From Erythroxylum novogranatense (Eukaryota; Streptophyta; Magnoliopsida; Malpighiales; Erythroxylaceae): a DNA stretch of 64,000 nt. The stretch spans positions 23,174,350 to 23,238,349 of the forward strand of contig CM057234.1 in NCBI GenBank assembly GCA_029891385.1. Reading direction: 5' to 3'. Numbering within the stretch: position 1 is the stretch's first letter; each line of letters begins with the position of its first letter. The notes under the pieces were generated by a model. The model worked only from the letters and a program-made list of their open reading frames with translations, was not told where the DNA came from and did not search any database. The position numbers were made by a program, and so were the translations under genes. Below are positions 49,506 to 61,936 of this stretch, piece by piece.

Positions 49506-50140
49506 TGATAGGAAAAAATAACACTTTAAGATTGTAATAGAATGGGGGTTAGAACTCCAAAAAACAAAAGATGAATAATGAAGTAAATGGTGTTGCAAAG
49601 AATTGAAAGAAGTTGAGATCAAAACACAAAGTTTAAATTGTTATAGGCGTGTTAGACACTTTTCTTAAAGTGTTGTTTGCCCCGACTATACTTCCAAATC
49701 GGGTTAAAGGCAAAATTACTTCTATGATACAAAGAACACAAGAACATTTAAGTTGCAAGACTATGAATGTTCTTCAGAAATTATGAATGCAGATATTGTG
49801 TTGGTAAAAATTGTTAAAAATATTTTTAATCTTGACTAAAACTCATATATAAATAGAGTTTTCATAATAGTCATGTCTGTTCACTATCAGCCACAACTTT
49901 TAGAAAGGAAACATCCATTCAAAACAATCACGTCTGTTCACTACAAGTCACAACTATTGAAAAGGAAGGAACCCTTCAGAACAGTCACGTCTATTCACTA
50001 TAAGTCATAACTCTTGGAAAGAAAGCAAACATTCAGAACAATCATGTATGTTCACTACAAGTCATAACTCTTGGAAAGAAAGCAACCCTTAATTTCCAAG
50101 TTTGATTTTAACTACATATATCACAAACTAATTTTCAACA
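49506..50140 (-). mobile_element. Probable 5' LTR of copia A
   Basis: Right of the gag start the sequence ends with 'ctaattttcaaca' at 50140, which on the minus strand gives TGTTGAAAATTAG, a typical copia LTR start. A plausible inner end is TGATAGG at 49506. It contains four 57-bp tandem units (49872-50099). No clear PBS is visible at the inner edge, so the inner boundary is uncertain. The matching 3' LTR is not seen. Confidence 0.5.
49872..50099. repeat. 57-bp tandem repeat, four copies
   Basis: Units start at 49872, 49929, 49986 and 50043, each opening with a 'cacgtctgttcactac' variant followed by an 'aactcttggaaagaaagcaa' variant. Units are exactly 57 bp apart and differ by several substitutions each. 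Confidence 0.93.
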
Positions 50141-51821
50141 TAAACTTGCTCATCTCATTTATAGAATTTATACCAAGCGATCCCTTACCTTGTTGAACAT
50201 TCAAATAATTAATGCAAAAGTTTCCAATATGGATGTTCAATCAAATAAGCAAATGGATCATTTTTAATGTAGAAGATAGTATCTATTTATTTATTAAAAT
50301 GAGAGGTTTTTATTTTTATATATTTGTATATAGGTATTTCCTATATACTATTAAAACACGTCATCTCATTTTTGCATATGTCTTACGCTGTGCAATTAAA
50401 TGTGAGCTACTACCATTAATATCACGACGTCATTTTTAGTTACCTTATGATACAAGGCTTTTAACCACCCTCTTCCTTGGATATGGAATTAAATTATTAC
50501 CCAGGAAGCAAAATTGACATTGTGGTTAAAACACAAATAAGTACCGTATTATTGTCCATTTCTTTTATTCCGTCCGTCTTACCAATCATAATGTACTAAT
50601 GAAAAAGGTGTAACTAATAATTTACGCTTCTTTCAACATCAGAAAGCATTGTATGATTTGAAACTTGAATAAGAAAGATGATAAATTAGTTGGTATGTAT
50701 GTACAAAAGATGACTTCATATAATTGGGGACAGCTTATGATTTGAAAAAAGTCCCTCTCCTTGTGTATCTGAAATTTTCGGAGGTAAAGACAACTTGCAC
50801 CTTTAAACGGTCTAGTGGGGACCAACGCTGTGGCTCCTCTATTAAATTTAAGGTCAAAAAGGGAAGGAAGGAAAACTACATGGATGATGCCCACCAGACT
50901 ATTGTAAAGAGCGATGCCTATTAAATGGCCTCCCTTTTGGCTAGTTAAGAATAGGAAATTCAAATGGATCAAGTTATGTCCTCTAATGCAATAATTTGGG
51001 GCATGGGGAGCGGTGACTTTTCCTCGTACATTCTTAGGATCCAACCTTAATGCAACCTAACCTGACCCTTATTGAACTCTCAATCTAATAAGTTTTTGTA
51101 AATTTCCTGATGAACTTGAGGAAGATATTATCGGCTACTAACTTGAATTGACATTTGAGCCATCTTTATCTTTTCAGACAAGCTAATCTCTCAAATGGAA
51201 TAAACTAAGAGGAATCGCCTTTTTGTCTCCTCATGGGTCTTAACAACTCATTCGTTGGAGGTGAGGAGTCATGCATTTCAGATGATATGGATCATCTTTT
51301 GGGCATTGATATACAGCCAAAAATTCGTTCCTCGTTCAAGGTAGGAGACAACTTTAACTTTTGCCTACCCATTCGATACAAGTTTGGCTAAGCACAAAGA
51401 AAATTTGCTTCCCAAAGACTTCGACTTGACGAAATGATGTAGGATCCATGAGACCCCAATCAAGTTGCAACCTTTTCTTATTTCACTCAAAATGGTCCTC
51501 TGCGCAATGATCTGTCAAATAATTAATTCTCAGAAAAAAAAAAACAAAAAACTCTGGCTGATCATACAATTTCAACACGAAAGAAAATATTTAAGAGCTG
51601 GACTTTCCAGTCTCCACTCCATCTTTCCGGCAAAAAATGTCACGTCAACCGACTGTCGAGAAGAAAAATTTTGTCACTCATCCGTAGTGTGGACTCTCAT
51701 TATTGTCCAGAGCACATGTGCTCTTTCTTGCCTTCTGTATACTTTTGGTCTCTTTTAAAAAGACAAGCTACATCTTGTTAGAAGTAAAGAATTATTCCAA
51801 CGCATCTGTGAGCGAAAAAAG
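50141..51821 (+). other. Upstream region of the mutarotase gene
   Basis: No transposon boundary or convincing coding sequence is seen. A minus-strand frame of 140 codons (50622-51044) lacks recognisable features. Near the gene, TATACTTTT at 51738-51746, 76-84 bp before the start codon, is a possible TATA box, and 51640-51700 is moderately C-rich. This stretch is the most likely location of the promoter. Confidence 0.35.
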
Positions 51822-54800
51822 ATGGCCAAGTTCTCTGTGTTGACTTCTTTGGCCTTTCTGTTAATTTTTGCGTTCGTCCATGGCTCTTCAGCGAAGCATG
51901 ATGCTGCGATTGGGATTTATGACCTCAAGAAAGGAAATATCTCCCTCAAGCTCACCAACTATGGTGCCCACGTCGTATCTGTGTTTGTCCCTGACAAATA
52001 CGGTACGTCTCTTCTTAACTTTGTTGACCCATTTTCCTGCACTCTATGCTCTGATTCCTCTGCTTCTTACTTAAATCTGTCCACCCATTTTCTTGAGCGC
52101 TATGCTCTGAGTCCTCTGCTTCTTACTTAAATTTGTCCACCCATTTTCTTGAGCTCTATGCTCTGATTCCACTGCTTCTTAGTTAACTTTGTACTCAATT
52201 CTTTTCAAGATACGAAGATAGCTCCGTAGTTTTACTTATGTTTCTTTTGTGGTTTCTGATCATCAGGAAAAATCGCTGATGTGATATTGGGATATGATTC
52301 TATCAATGAGTACAAGGTGAGTGTTCTGCTCATCTACGAGTTCACTTCTTTCCCCCATTACGGTAGCTTCATTTTTCTTAAGTGAAATAACAATTTTCCA
52401 ACCTAATGTAGCTAGTCCACGTTGTCGATCATTCTCTCTTTCTTTCCCTTCTGGATAACATAGCATAAGCAAATTAGAATAGGATCAAGTTTCTAGCAGT
52501 CAAACCTGTCGTTTTCAATTCCTTCTTCCAATAACGTGAACTATATTTTCGTAATTACCGACCTGAAATTTTTTTAATGTGGTGCACCAAAAACGACAAG
52601 TAAAATATTTTATACCACAGGTCATTGGGATAGTAGTTGTATCTCTGCCTGCAAGTTGTATAGTCTGAAAGGAAAATAAAAGCAACTGAGTTGCTTCTTT
52701 TCCTATGTATTTTTCCTTTATCGTAAATTTAAAAAGTTGATCTTATATTACAACTTGCTCTCAAATAATTGACCTACTTTGGTAGAAAAAGCATCAGACT
52801 GGGTATAGAGTGTGGCCTACAACTTCTGATCGTAAATTTCCTTGTGGCTCAGCTTCAGCATATAATAATATCTGTAATGTCTCCTGATAGGCAGGTGTCA
52901 AATGTCATACTTACGTAGTACGTTTGGAACTTTGGATAAAGCTAACGTAATTCTCAGCGCCCAATCGGTAGTTGTTAAAGCAACTAGTTTTTTCTTCTTG
53001 GTCCAAATCCTCTACCCATTTTTCCAGCACCGATACTATTCCACTCATGCACAGCATAGAATTTAGTAGGATTTATCGGGCACCAATTATATTCCACTCA
53101 TGCACAGCCATAGATTTTAGTACAGCACCAATTGTATTCCACTCGTGCACAGTCATAGATATACTAAAAATTTATAACTGTGCACGAGTGGAATACAATT
53201 GGTGCTGTAATCTATGACTGTGCACGAGTGGAATAGAATTGATGCTGGATAAATGAGACAGAGGATTTGGTTCCTTTAATTCCTACCTACTAAAATCTAT
53301 GGCTTTGCTTAAGTGAAATAGAATTGGTGCTAGATAAGTGAGACAGAGGATTTGGTTCCTTTAATTCCTGAACTGATTAATTAATTAAAACTTCATATTT
53401 ACATTCTTTTCCAAACAGGTAAATTACTAAAAGTTATGACTGTGCATAAGTGGAATAGAATTGGTGCTGGATAAGTGAGACAGAGGATTTGGTTCATTTA
53501 ATTCCTGACCTGATTAATTAATTAAAACTCCCTCTTTACATTCTTTCCCAAACAGGCAGATTCTGCATATTTTCCTTTTCCTCTATTGTCCGAAAACTTC
53601 TCTCAAATGCTGAATCTGTCTTTGGTTCTCAACTTTTCCATTCCCAATATAATTCAACTATGAATTATAGATATTTTTAATCCATTTAAGCAATTTGTGA
53701 GTCTTTCTTCATCATCATTGTTGCTAACTATGGTGCATAAATGCACATAGATTAATCTTCTCTATGTATAGAAAACTGGAGACCATCCAAAGCCAAGCTG
53801 TTATGCTTACACTTGGCTTTGAACTTGGCACTCAATGCAACTAAGTTATTTTTTCTTTTTCCTTATTCTAATGGGATAAGATTGACCATACTAGAGCAAG
53901 TCCTTTGAACTGGAAGTTTAAACTCGATTGGATTTATGCAGAATGACACATCAAACTTCGGTGCCACCGTTGGACGAGTCGCAAACAGAATTGCTGGTGC
54001 TCAATTCACTCTTAATGGGACTCGGTACAAACTCGTCCCTAATGAGGGCAAGAACATGCTTCATGGTATATGCACAAGTTTCATTCTCTCTTCTCCTTCT
54101 GATTTTGTTTCAGTAGAAATTAAAAATATTTCTACGTACTTGAATTGCAGGTGGACCTAAAGGATTCAGTAAGGTGATTTGGAAAGTAGAAAAGCATGAA
54201 CCAGAGGGTCATGCCCCTTACATTGACTTCACCTACAAAAGCTATGATGGTGAAGAAGGTTAGAACTTATTGCCACGTCAACATACATGTTGTCTTTTGG
54301 GTGGATAGGGTCCACCGCTATTTTACATGATGTGCTCGTATTGAAACATCTTGAAGTGTTTCAGGATTCCCTGGCGAGGTCCATGTGATTGTGCGCTATC
54401 AACTGCTCGAGAGAAACAGGTTGAGCATTATAATGAAAGCAAAAGCTCTTAACAAGGCTACTCCAGTCAACCTAGCAAATCATGCCTATTGGAACCTTGG
54501 TGGTCACAACAGTGGTGATATATTGGCAGAAGAAATTCAGATTTTTGGTTCCCACTACACTCCTGTTGACAGCAAGCTGATTCCCACCGGAAAAATCGAG
54601 TCTGTGAAAGGAACGCCTTATGATTTCCTGAACCCCACCACCATTGGAAGCAAGATTCAAAAGCTACCTAATGGCTATGATATGAACTATGCACTTGATG
54701 CAAGTGGAAGCAAAAAGTTGAAGAAAGCAGCTATTGTGCACGATAAGAAATCAGGAAGAGTGATGAAACTGTATACAAATCAACCTGGTTTGCAGTTTTA

Positions 54801-54981
54801 TACAAGCAACACTTTGACTCAGAAAGGAAAAGGTGGGTTTGTGTATAAGCCTCATGCAGCTCTGTGCTTAGAGACTCAAGGATATCCTGATGCTGTGAAT
54901 CATCCCAACTTCCCTTCACAGATTGTGGCTCCTGGAAAGTCCTATAAGCATTACATGCTAATAAGGTTTACGACTTCGTGA
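51822..54981 (+). CDS. Aldose 1-epimerase (galactose mutarotase-like), five exons
   Basis: Exons are 51822-52002, 52267-52316, 53942-54065, 54151-54258 and 54365-54981 (stop included), all with GT-AG introns and consistent phases, giving 359 residues. The enzyme interconverts alpha and beta anomers of aldoses such as galactose and glucose. Residues 1-24 (hydrophobic core LAFLLIFAFVHG ending GSSA) look like a signal peptide, suggesting the secretory path or cell wall. Family landmarks are GRVANRI (88-94), NMLHGGPKGF with H118, NHAYWNLGGH with H194, GYDMNY with D260, QPGLQFYT (294-301) and LETQGYPDA with E324; the two His, Asp and Glu match the catalytic set. No stop or frameshift is seen. Intron 1 has 56-bp tandem repeats and intron 2 a large inverted repeat. 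Confidence 0.94.
52022..52189 (+). repeat. Three 56-bp tandem units in mutarotase intron 1
   Basis: Units at 52022-52077, 52078-52133 and 52134-52189 share 'cccattttcttgag', 'tatgctctga' and 'ctgcttcttacttaa'. They fill most of the 264-bp intron and begin 20 bp after the splice donor, lengthening an otherwise minimal intron. Confidence 0.93.
53001..53556. repeat. Inverted and direct repeat cluster in mutarotase intron 2
   Basis: A unit of about 38 bp (GCACCAATTGTATTCCACTC plus TGCACAGTCATAGA) occurs three times forward (near 53027, 53080, 53124) and four times reversed (near 53178, 53212, 53297, 53432). The centre is a perfect 32-bp stem (53122-53153 with 53177-53208) with a 23-base loop. 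A second pair of 95-bp direct repeats, ending 'ccaaacagg', lies at about 53322-53420 and 53460-53556. This looks like a MITE-type insertion that has rearranged; no target duplication was resolved. Confidence 0.85.
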
Positions 54982-55659
54982 AAGAGTTCAGCAGAAAAGT
55001 AACTTTCACAGGAGGAGAACCCTGCTTTTTCATTTACGTCTTTGGTGAATTCTGACAACACTGCTGCGTTTTGTACCATCATTTTGAGATCGTGTAGCAT
55101 TAGTCTCGAAGAAATTAATAAGTTGATGGAAACATTGTCAAACACTCTTTACTTGAGGCGCATATGCGATCTTCTTAGATGTTTCTAACATTTCTTCGGT
55201 GAGTTCATTGATTGCTAGCGATTATATATAAATAGGTCCCAAATTAGTACCGGGCTAAACAATTCAGTTGGGTGAATCACTGGACAGAAAAACTTGTTTG
55301 AAGCACAAGTTATTATCATCAAATTTCCTAAATCAAATCAAATTTGATCATATTATTCTATACCCTACAAAAAGATTGTGACATCAAATTTTCACTAGTA
55401 ATAAAAGATTGAGCATCAATTGCGTAATGCCTTGCGTGTTGAAGGATAAACCTTCCTTCGTAATCATTACATAAGCAAAAGTACTAAATTAGATTCTAAT
55501 ATTTGTATTAGAATTCATTCAAAACAAAATTATCCATCTGAATGCTTTTTATATAAAATTTTGATAAATTATTACCTCCTATTGTCTTTTAGGAAAATAA
55601 TAGTCAATAAATAGTGATTAAAATGTTGGATAATTTAATTCACGTAATCAACATGAACT
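54982..55659 (+). other. 3' flank of the mutarotase gene
   Basis: AT-rich sequence without an open frame or transposon signature. The first 200-250 bp should hold the 3' untranslated region and poly(A) site; I see no exact AATAAA close to the stop, only variants such as AATAAG (about 55118). Confidence 0.3.
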
Positions 55660-56114
55660 GCAGTTTGAAAATGATATTATCATATCTTGGATAAATATAA
55701 TACAATGTGGTTTGAATTATTCGTCGTCTTGGGCGAATCCGAACATAACAATCCAAGGCCGATCGGTCCATCTTTCAAAGATTAGTCTTATACCTATCAT
55801 TACGTCAGCCGATCTACGATCCATGGCCCATCCGCAGAGGAAGTTTCTCACATCGTAAAGACTAAAACCTAGCGCCGCTCCATATATAAGGTATAATTCG
55901 CCATAATGAAGTGCGTAATCATAACCATAGCTTTCTCTGCATACGGCGATCTCCCCTACACAAAAGACTGACTTGAGCGTCGGAGGGGCTTATCGGGAAA
56001 CAACCCCCGACATGCCTTCATTGTTTTGTAGGAACCTTCGCCGAATTTCGTGTTCATTGATCGATTCCATGGATCTAAACAAAGAACGTGCGACCTCGTA
56101 ACCAGTGAACCAAT
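55660..56114 (+). mobile_element. 3' part of a gypsy (TAT-type) LTR
   Basis: The phrases 'tgacttgagcgtcggagggg' and 'caacccccgac' (55970-56010) are characteristic of the R/U5 part of TAT-type gypsy LTRs in plants, and a PBS follows. Base composition becomes clearly more GC-rich than the flank. The left boundary is not resolved; the start given is approximate. Confidence 0.55.
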
Positions 56115-56131
56115 TGGCGCCCACCGTGGGG
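56115..56131 (+). other. Gypsy primer-binding site
   Basis: TGGCGCCCACCGTGGGG follows the LTR. TGGCGCC with a GTGGGG tail is the PBS form found in TAT-type plant gypsy elements, distinct from the tRNA-Met type of the copia elements here. Confidence 0.7.
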
Positions 56132-56514
56132 CCCGACATCAGGGCACCACGTCCAGAAATACGCAAATCAGTCAGGCGGCAACAGCTAACCCTGATATAG
56201 CCGTTGTCACAGCTTTGGCATTACAACGGATGGGTTTGCAGTTACCTGCTACCCTGACGCCGACACACCATACTTCTTGCACGCAGTCGTCGGACTCGAA
56301 TGATCAACCACAACCACAACCACAAAACCTAGAACAAGAAGAACAGAGCGTAGCCTTGGAAGATAACGCTGGAACCAACATACGCCCGAATCTCCAGCAC
56401 CTCTCAGAGGCAGACCCTCCTGCGCCGCAAGCATACCTCCTCATTCAAAGCAGATTGAAGAAGCTACCGATCTGTTGATTCGCCAGATTTTACGATCTCG
56501 GTACAACCAAAGCA

Positions 56515-58142
56515 ATGCCTTTTACCGACGATGCATCCGAGATAACGACCGATCGTCACCCTACCGAAGCCCTAGAAAAAATCGTGGACGATCGGATCAA
56601 TGCAGCCATGAGCTTCCACCCGGATCGCCCAACAGCTCAATATAGCTCTCCCTTTACTCCGGTAATCTTGGATAGCCTCCCGGCTCCCAGCACCAAAATA
56701 CCGATGCCCGAGAAATATACTGGAAAGACCGATCCCCTGGACTACCTACAGCACTTCCAGTCGATGATGAATCTGCACTGCGTTTCAGACGCCATTCAGT
56801 GCAAGGCTTTCTGTACGCTTTCAAGAGGGAGCTCTACGATGATTCAATAGCTTACCTCCGAGCTGTATTACTTGCTTTGAGGATTTTAGACTGCTTTTTC
56901 TCAATCAATTCGCCACAAGTAAGCGACCACAGAAGACCGCACTAGAAGTGATGCAATTGACTCAAGGAAGGAACGAAAATTTGCGAGAGTTCATCACTCG
57001 GTTCAATAATGAAGCGATCGAGGTCCCCGACCTCACTTGCTCGTCCATGTTGGCAGTGCTTATGAATAACACGAGGGATGAGGAGTTCAAAACGTCATTG
57101 GCCCTCGATCAGCCCCGATCCATTCAAGAAATAAGAAATAGGGTGGATAAGTACATTCAGCTCAAAGAAGTGCTGAACAATACGAAGCGTAAGACGGATG
57201 ATCGCTCGCCAAATGATAGAGCGAATGGTTCGCACAAGCAGCAGAAAGACCAGTCGAGCTGGAGAAAACTAACCGATCGACAGGGATATCGACAAGAGTT
57301 CACCCCGCTCAACAAACGATATGCAGAAGTACTGGCGGCCATGAGAACGGAGGGGGGAACTTATCCGAGAACCCAACAAAATGAAGACTTCCTCCAAGGA
57401 TAGGAACCCGGATTTATATTGCCGTTTCCACAAAGACATCGGTCATGACACGGAAGATTGCTGGCAATTGAAAAGAGAAATCGAATCCCTCATCCGAAGG
57501 GGAAGGCTGGGACGATTTGTGAAGTACGAACAAAATGTCGACCGAGATAACAAACACAAAACCGGTCGGCCCGACAACAGGCGACCGTATTGGAGGCGGA
57601 ATGATAGGAATGATGGAGGGAGGCAGAATGCGAATACTGATGACCAACGCGAAGTGAGGGGACGGTCCAGGCCAAGAGACGACAGAAACACTGGGCAATA
57701 AGATGACCGACCGGTTAGGGTCATCAATATGATTTTTGGTGGAAATGTAGCAGGGGGTCCACTGCTAAAGGAAGAAAGAGGTATGCCAGGCAGGTCGGCG
57801 AAGACTTGTCAGCCAAAAGAAAGAGGCAGAATGATGGGATGATATCATTCGACGAATCTGACCTTGACGGTATAAGTTGCCCTCATGACGACGCGCTCGT
57901 CATAAATCTGAACATGGACGGCAACGAGGTGAAGCGGGTAATGATTGATATGGGCAGCTCGGTCAACTTGTTGTACTATGATGCCTTCAAGCAGATGGAG
58001 GTACCAGAGAACTGACTATTGCCTATAGAAGGACCTATCAAATGGGTAACTGGAGCATCAGCCTACCCGTTTGCCCGGGTCTATTTGAAAGTGAAGTTCG
58101 AACAAAAGTCGCGTCAAATAGAGAAGGACGTTGAGTTCTTGG
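56515..58142 (+). pseudogene. TAT-type gypsy gag and protease, broken and truncated
   Basis: Gag begins around 56515; IPMPEKYTGKTDPLDYLQHF (56698-56757) is the retrotransposon Gag core entry. It continues after a disrupted stretch (56850-56948) with QLTQGRNENLREFITRFN and then, in a third frame from 57381, with YCRFHKDIGHDTEDCWQLK and RRGRLGRFV, the TAT Gag C-terminus. Protease follows (57806 on): MIDMGSSVNLLYYDAFKQM, where the catalytic DTG is DMG, then a TGA at 58012. At least three frame changes and one stop are present. It is cut at 58143 by copia C; reverse transcriptase and integrase are not in the window. Codon use is more GC-rich than in the copia elements. Confidence 0.85.
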
Positions 58143-59434
58143 TGTTAGAGTAGTGCCCTGAAGATAATAGCCTTTAGCGCATTTTGTATAAATTTGTGTA
58201 CAGTCTTTATGAATAAATAAAGAAAGGCATATTTCATTACGTTGCTGTTCATTATTTATGAACTGATATTGATCAATAAGCAAATTAATGAAGTCCATGA
58301 TATATGACATAGCATGAAGAAAATTATGATGTTATCATACTACTGAGATTCCTATCATGTGCAATTATGTCAGAATCTAAATTATCCCTAGTCATAGGAT
58401 TACTGAGACTGGACATCGGTAATCCGAAATGACTAGCACATCTCAAACTCCTTGATTTGGTCAAGCAGTGGATCTCAGAAACTGTAAATATGAGATATTT
58501 AGGGTTGAGATGTGGATGCTTACTAGAGGTAGTAAGTACATTGGATGACCTGCTATGAGATCATCACATGGATGTCATATTCTCATGTCAGTGATAATCT
58601 CATCATAGCAATGGTGCAAGTATCCTTAGACTTGAGGTGCTCAAGGATATCTTGAATACTGATTCTGTGCTTTGACTCTATTCCTTGTTGTCTTCCAGAG
58701 GTCGCTCATAGGGTGGTGCTTGGGTACTGCTTGAGGTATTCGAAGGTAATTGAGTAGCCAATAGAGGATTCACCACTTCTGTGATAGCGTAAGATGATAC
58801 CCATGGCCTCTTCGTCGGTCATTACTTGGAAATCTCGTCGGAGTAAGTATGTCATGAAGAGTGTCTTCATTGACATATAAAGTAATGAGTCCCAGGACAA
58901 GAACTGATATCACTTGGACTAGATTTGACGTAGTCAGTCTAGTAAAGAGTTGACACATTGTCCATACTCATAACCAAGTGGGGTATAGCATGGTGAAAGG
59001 ACGAATTGCACGGTAATTGTCTATGGAAAGGTTCGTAATATGGTTCATGATGAATATAGCTTCATTCGTCAAACCAATTACTTTCCGATCAATTGGGGGT
59101 CATGATGTGTTCTAGATACCGCCATGACTTGCTCGGATTAAGTGTTAATCTAAGGCCAACAAAACCGGAACCTAATGGGTCACACGCATAAGAGTGTCTC
59201 GGAGAATTCGTAAAATAGTTTTGGATAGAGGTCCAATATATGGAGAGCAATATAATTAAATGGATCCTGATGAGATCGAGATATGTCCCGATGAGATCGC
59301 GACATCGATATTGCTAAAAGGGTTTTCGGTGGTTTTCCATACGGGACCGGTGGCTTCAGTAGGACCCACCCAAATGTGTTGGACCACTTCAGCATTTATA
59401 TATACATATATATATGTTATTAATTAATTAAATA

Positions 59435-59476
<42 letters not shown>

Positions 59477-60003
59477 AAACGTGGATGCAAGAAAGAGGAG
59501 AAGAAGCTTCCTTTATTTGCTTAGTCATCAAATGGAATTTAATTACTAAAAGACAAAATGAAAAAGGTAGAATGGAGATGATGATCGTGGCTTATATAAA
59601 AAGCAAGAAAGAAAGAGTTTCTTTTGTCTTAGATGGATGATCATCTTCGTGGGTTTTGAAAGAGAAGGAAGAAAGAGTTTTTCCTCTCATCTCTCATCTC
59701 CAACGATCATCACTTTGGTCTCCAAATTTTTCTCCTTCTCTCCATCGTTTCTCAAGCTCTCCATGAATAAAGGTAAGATCTAGCAGTCTTTAATTTGTTC
59801 TAGCTATTCCCGGGTCAAAGGGTTTGACCCGGTTAGGTTCTCCGATCTCTGCGTGGATACCGTTAGAGACGGTCTCCTTTGGCCGTTATGGTTTGAGTTA
59901 GTTATATAGACACATGGATCCTGGCTTTCGGGAAGGTCCCGGAATTTTTTAAAAAAAATTCCGCACCGTGGGCATGTGATGCTCACACCGGGATTTTCCT
60001 ACC
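58143..60003 (+). mobile_element. Copia C 5' LTR
   Basis: Begins TGTTAGAGTAGTGCC and ends GGATTTTCCTACC, where copia B has CCTACA, so the terminal base is mutated. Similar along its length to 39614-41547 in reverse complement. A TA tract followed by (TG)n at 59396-59475 lies where the copia B LTRs have TA tracts. Confidence 0.9.
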
Positions 60004-60004
60004 G

Positions 60005-60017
60005 TGGTATCAGAGCC
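60005..60017 (+). other. Copia C primer-binding site
   Basis: TGGTATCAGAGCC one base after the LTR end, complementary to the 3' end of initiator tRNA-Met. Confidence 0.93.
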
Positions 60018-61936
60018 ACTTGTGTCGTATATAACGAAGAAACCATGACTAGGTCGGAGTTGCCTATTGTTTGTGACGATGATGCATGTTGATTATGTGA
60101 ATTTCGAATTCAGTATAGAAATATAGTTTTCAAAATTTTCTTGCCCAGATATGTTCACAAGATGTTGTTGCATATGTCTATGGAAGCTCGGAATTTATCA
60201 ATGTGATTTGATATGGTTTTTCTAATTTATTCCCTAATGTTCTGGTTGTTGTCTTTGTGCACATTCAATGAATAGGCATGCTTATAAATTCGAGAATAAA
60301 TTGTAGAAAAAAAAATTCGGATTTGCTTTCACCAACATGTCTCTAAGATGTTTATGAATGTCTATGAGAATGGAAAAATGTTTTCAAGGTGATTTACTAT
60401 TTATTTGAGAATTTATGGTGTGTTGTTGGGAATAACTGTGTTGAGGAACACAGATTCTACATTGGCTTTGTTGCTGAGGTTGGATGAGTTTTTGTTGGAA
60501 ATAAATCCTGAAAAAATTCATGAAGCATGTTGGGAACATGTTGTAACCTCTGTAATTTTCTAAGAATTTATTGAAATTTTTTCAATAAGTTATTCAAGCA
60601 AAAGACAAAGCTTGGCAGTTTTGAGAAAATTGTTGGAGCTGTTTTGTTTGAAATGAAAAATTGTGTATTTCGCAATTCCAATGCCTTGGATCATTTTTAA
60701 TGTGATTAAAAATGTGTTACATTGATTTTGTATGCTTGCCTAAATGATTTTCTTGAAATCGGGTTTCCAAACAATTTAGGATGTCAAATGTGTCTCATTA
60801 GCGTCTCGTTAGTATATTCCCTTATCTTGATTGTTTTGGCCGTCACAAATTTTGTGACAAGTGCCGAAGTAGTCTTGATAAAGTGTAGACTACCTAGAGA
60901 TACTTAGGGTGATAATTTGATATTCTCAAATTATTTGGAAATCTAAATGAATAAGAGTGTATTCATCAATTTCAAGTTTCATGTATAGTTTGACTATATA
61001 TGGTAAGCATGGAACAATGAAAGTGTTTCATTGGTACATCATAATAAAGGATATTACACTTGGTATTGTGAATTTGAACTACACGGATTGAGAAATTAGC
61101 CGATTAGAGAGCAAATAAAACCAATGACTAGAACATGCACCATCGACTCACAACAACATCTGCAAAGTGGGATGATGGATGATTTTAGGTATAGACTCAA
61201 TGTGATTGATGAAATACCCTAACTCATTCCATATAGTCATAGTGACTATAATCCTACGGCTTGGAGAAGAAAAAGATGAGACCAGAAAACCCTCACACAT
61301 CATATGAAAACTAACGCCTTCCATTCATATGGGAAGAACCAGAGTTCTTATAGAGTTGGGTTGTTGGGTAAACCCAAGCTCGCTCTATACGGATATGTTC
61401 GAACCATGAAAATAAGATTTTCGGATTAATGGGTCGGTTTTCACTAGAAGCATTGATTTGTTGAGTAAACTCAAGGTCAACGTGGACAGAGGTGAAATTG
61501 GGTAGTGTACATCAGATGTACACGCATCAAGAGTTGATAACCCAATGTGTGTGCATACATCACGAGTTGATAGCACTAGTTGATAGTTGCATCTATGAAT
61601 CAAGTGGTATGACCGATACCTGCCGATAGATCTAAGGTGGCATGTTGGATAAACCCAAGGTCATTTTAGTAATGTCGGATATCTATGATGCAATTGGTAT
61701 GACCGATACCTACCGATTAACCTAAGGTGGCTTGTTGGGTAAACCCAAGGTTATCCTTAGCAATGTCGGATATCGACCCACTAGGACATTTTGTCATAAT
61801 GTTTCTTGGATTCATACTGAGGGTTATGGATTCTTGGAAACTAGTGGGAGCCATATGCATGTCATTCAAGTCCTTATGATCATGCATGTAATTCTATTCT
61901 AACATTCTTTCTCTCTTTCCCTATAGGTTATTGAAG
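60018..61936 (+). other. Copia C untranslated leader
   Basis: 1.9 kb homologous to the copia B leader. Four TTGGGTAAACCCAA-type inverted repeats occur near 61364, 61462, 61645 and 61734. A block of about 90 bp with 'ggtatgaccgatacctacc' and 'cctaaggtggcttgttggg' is present twice (61607-61690 and 61697-61775). The GTCGAC array of copia B is absent. No conserved protein frame. Confidence 0.75.

Noticed and set aside
50622..51044. 140-codon minus-strand open frame upstream of the mutarotase gene
   Set aside because: No recognisable domain or motif, no splice or promoter support, and composition like the flanking non-coding DNA; could be chance.
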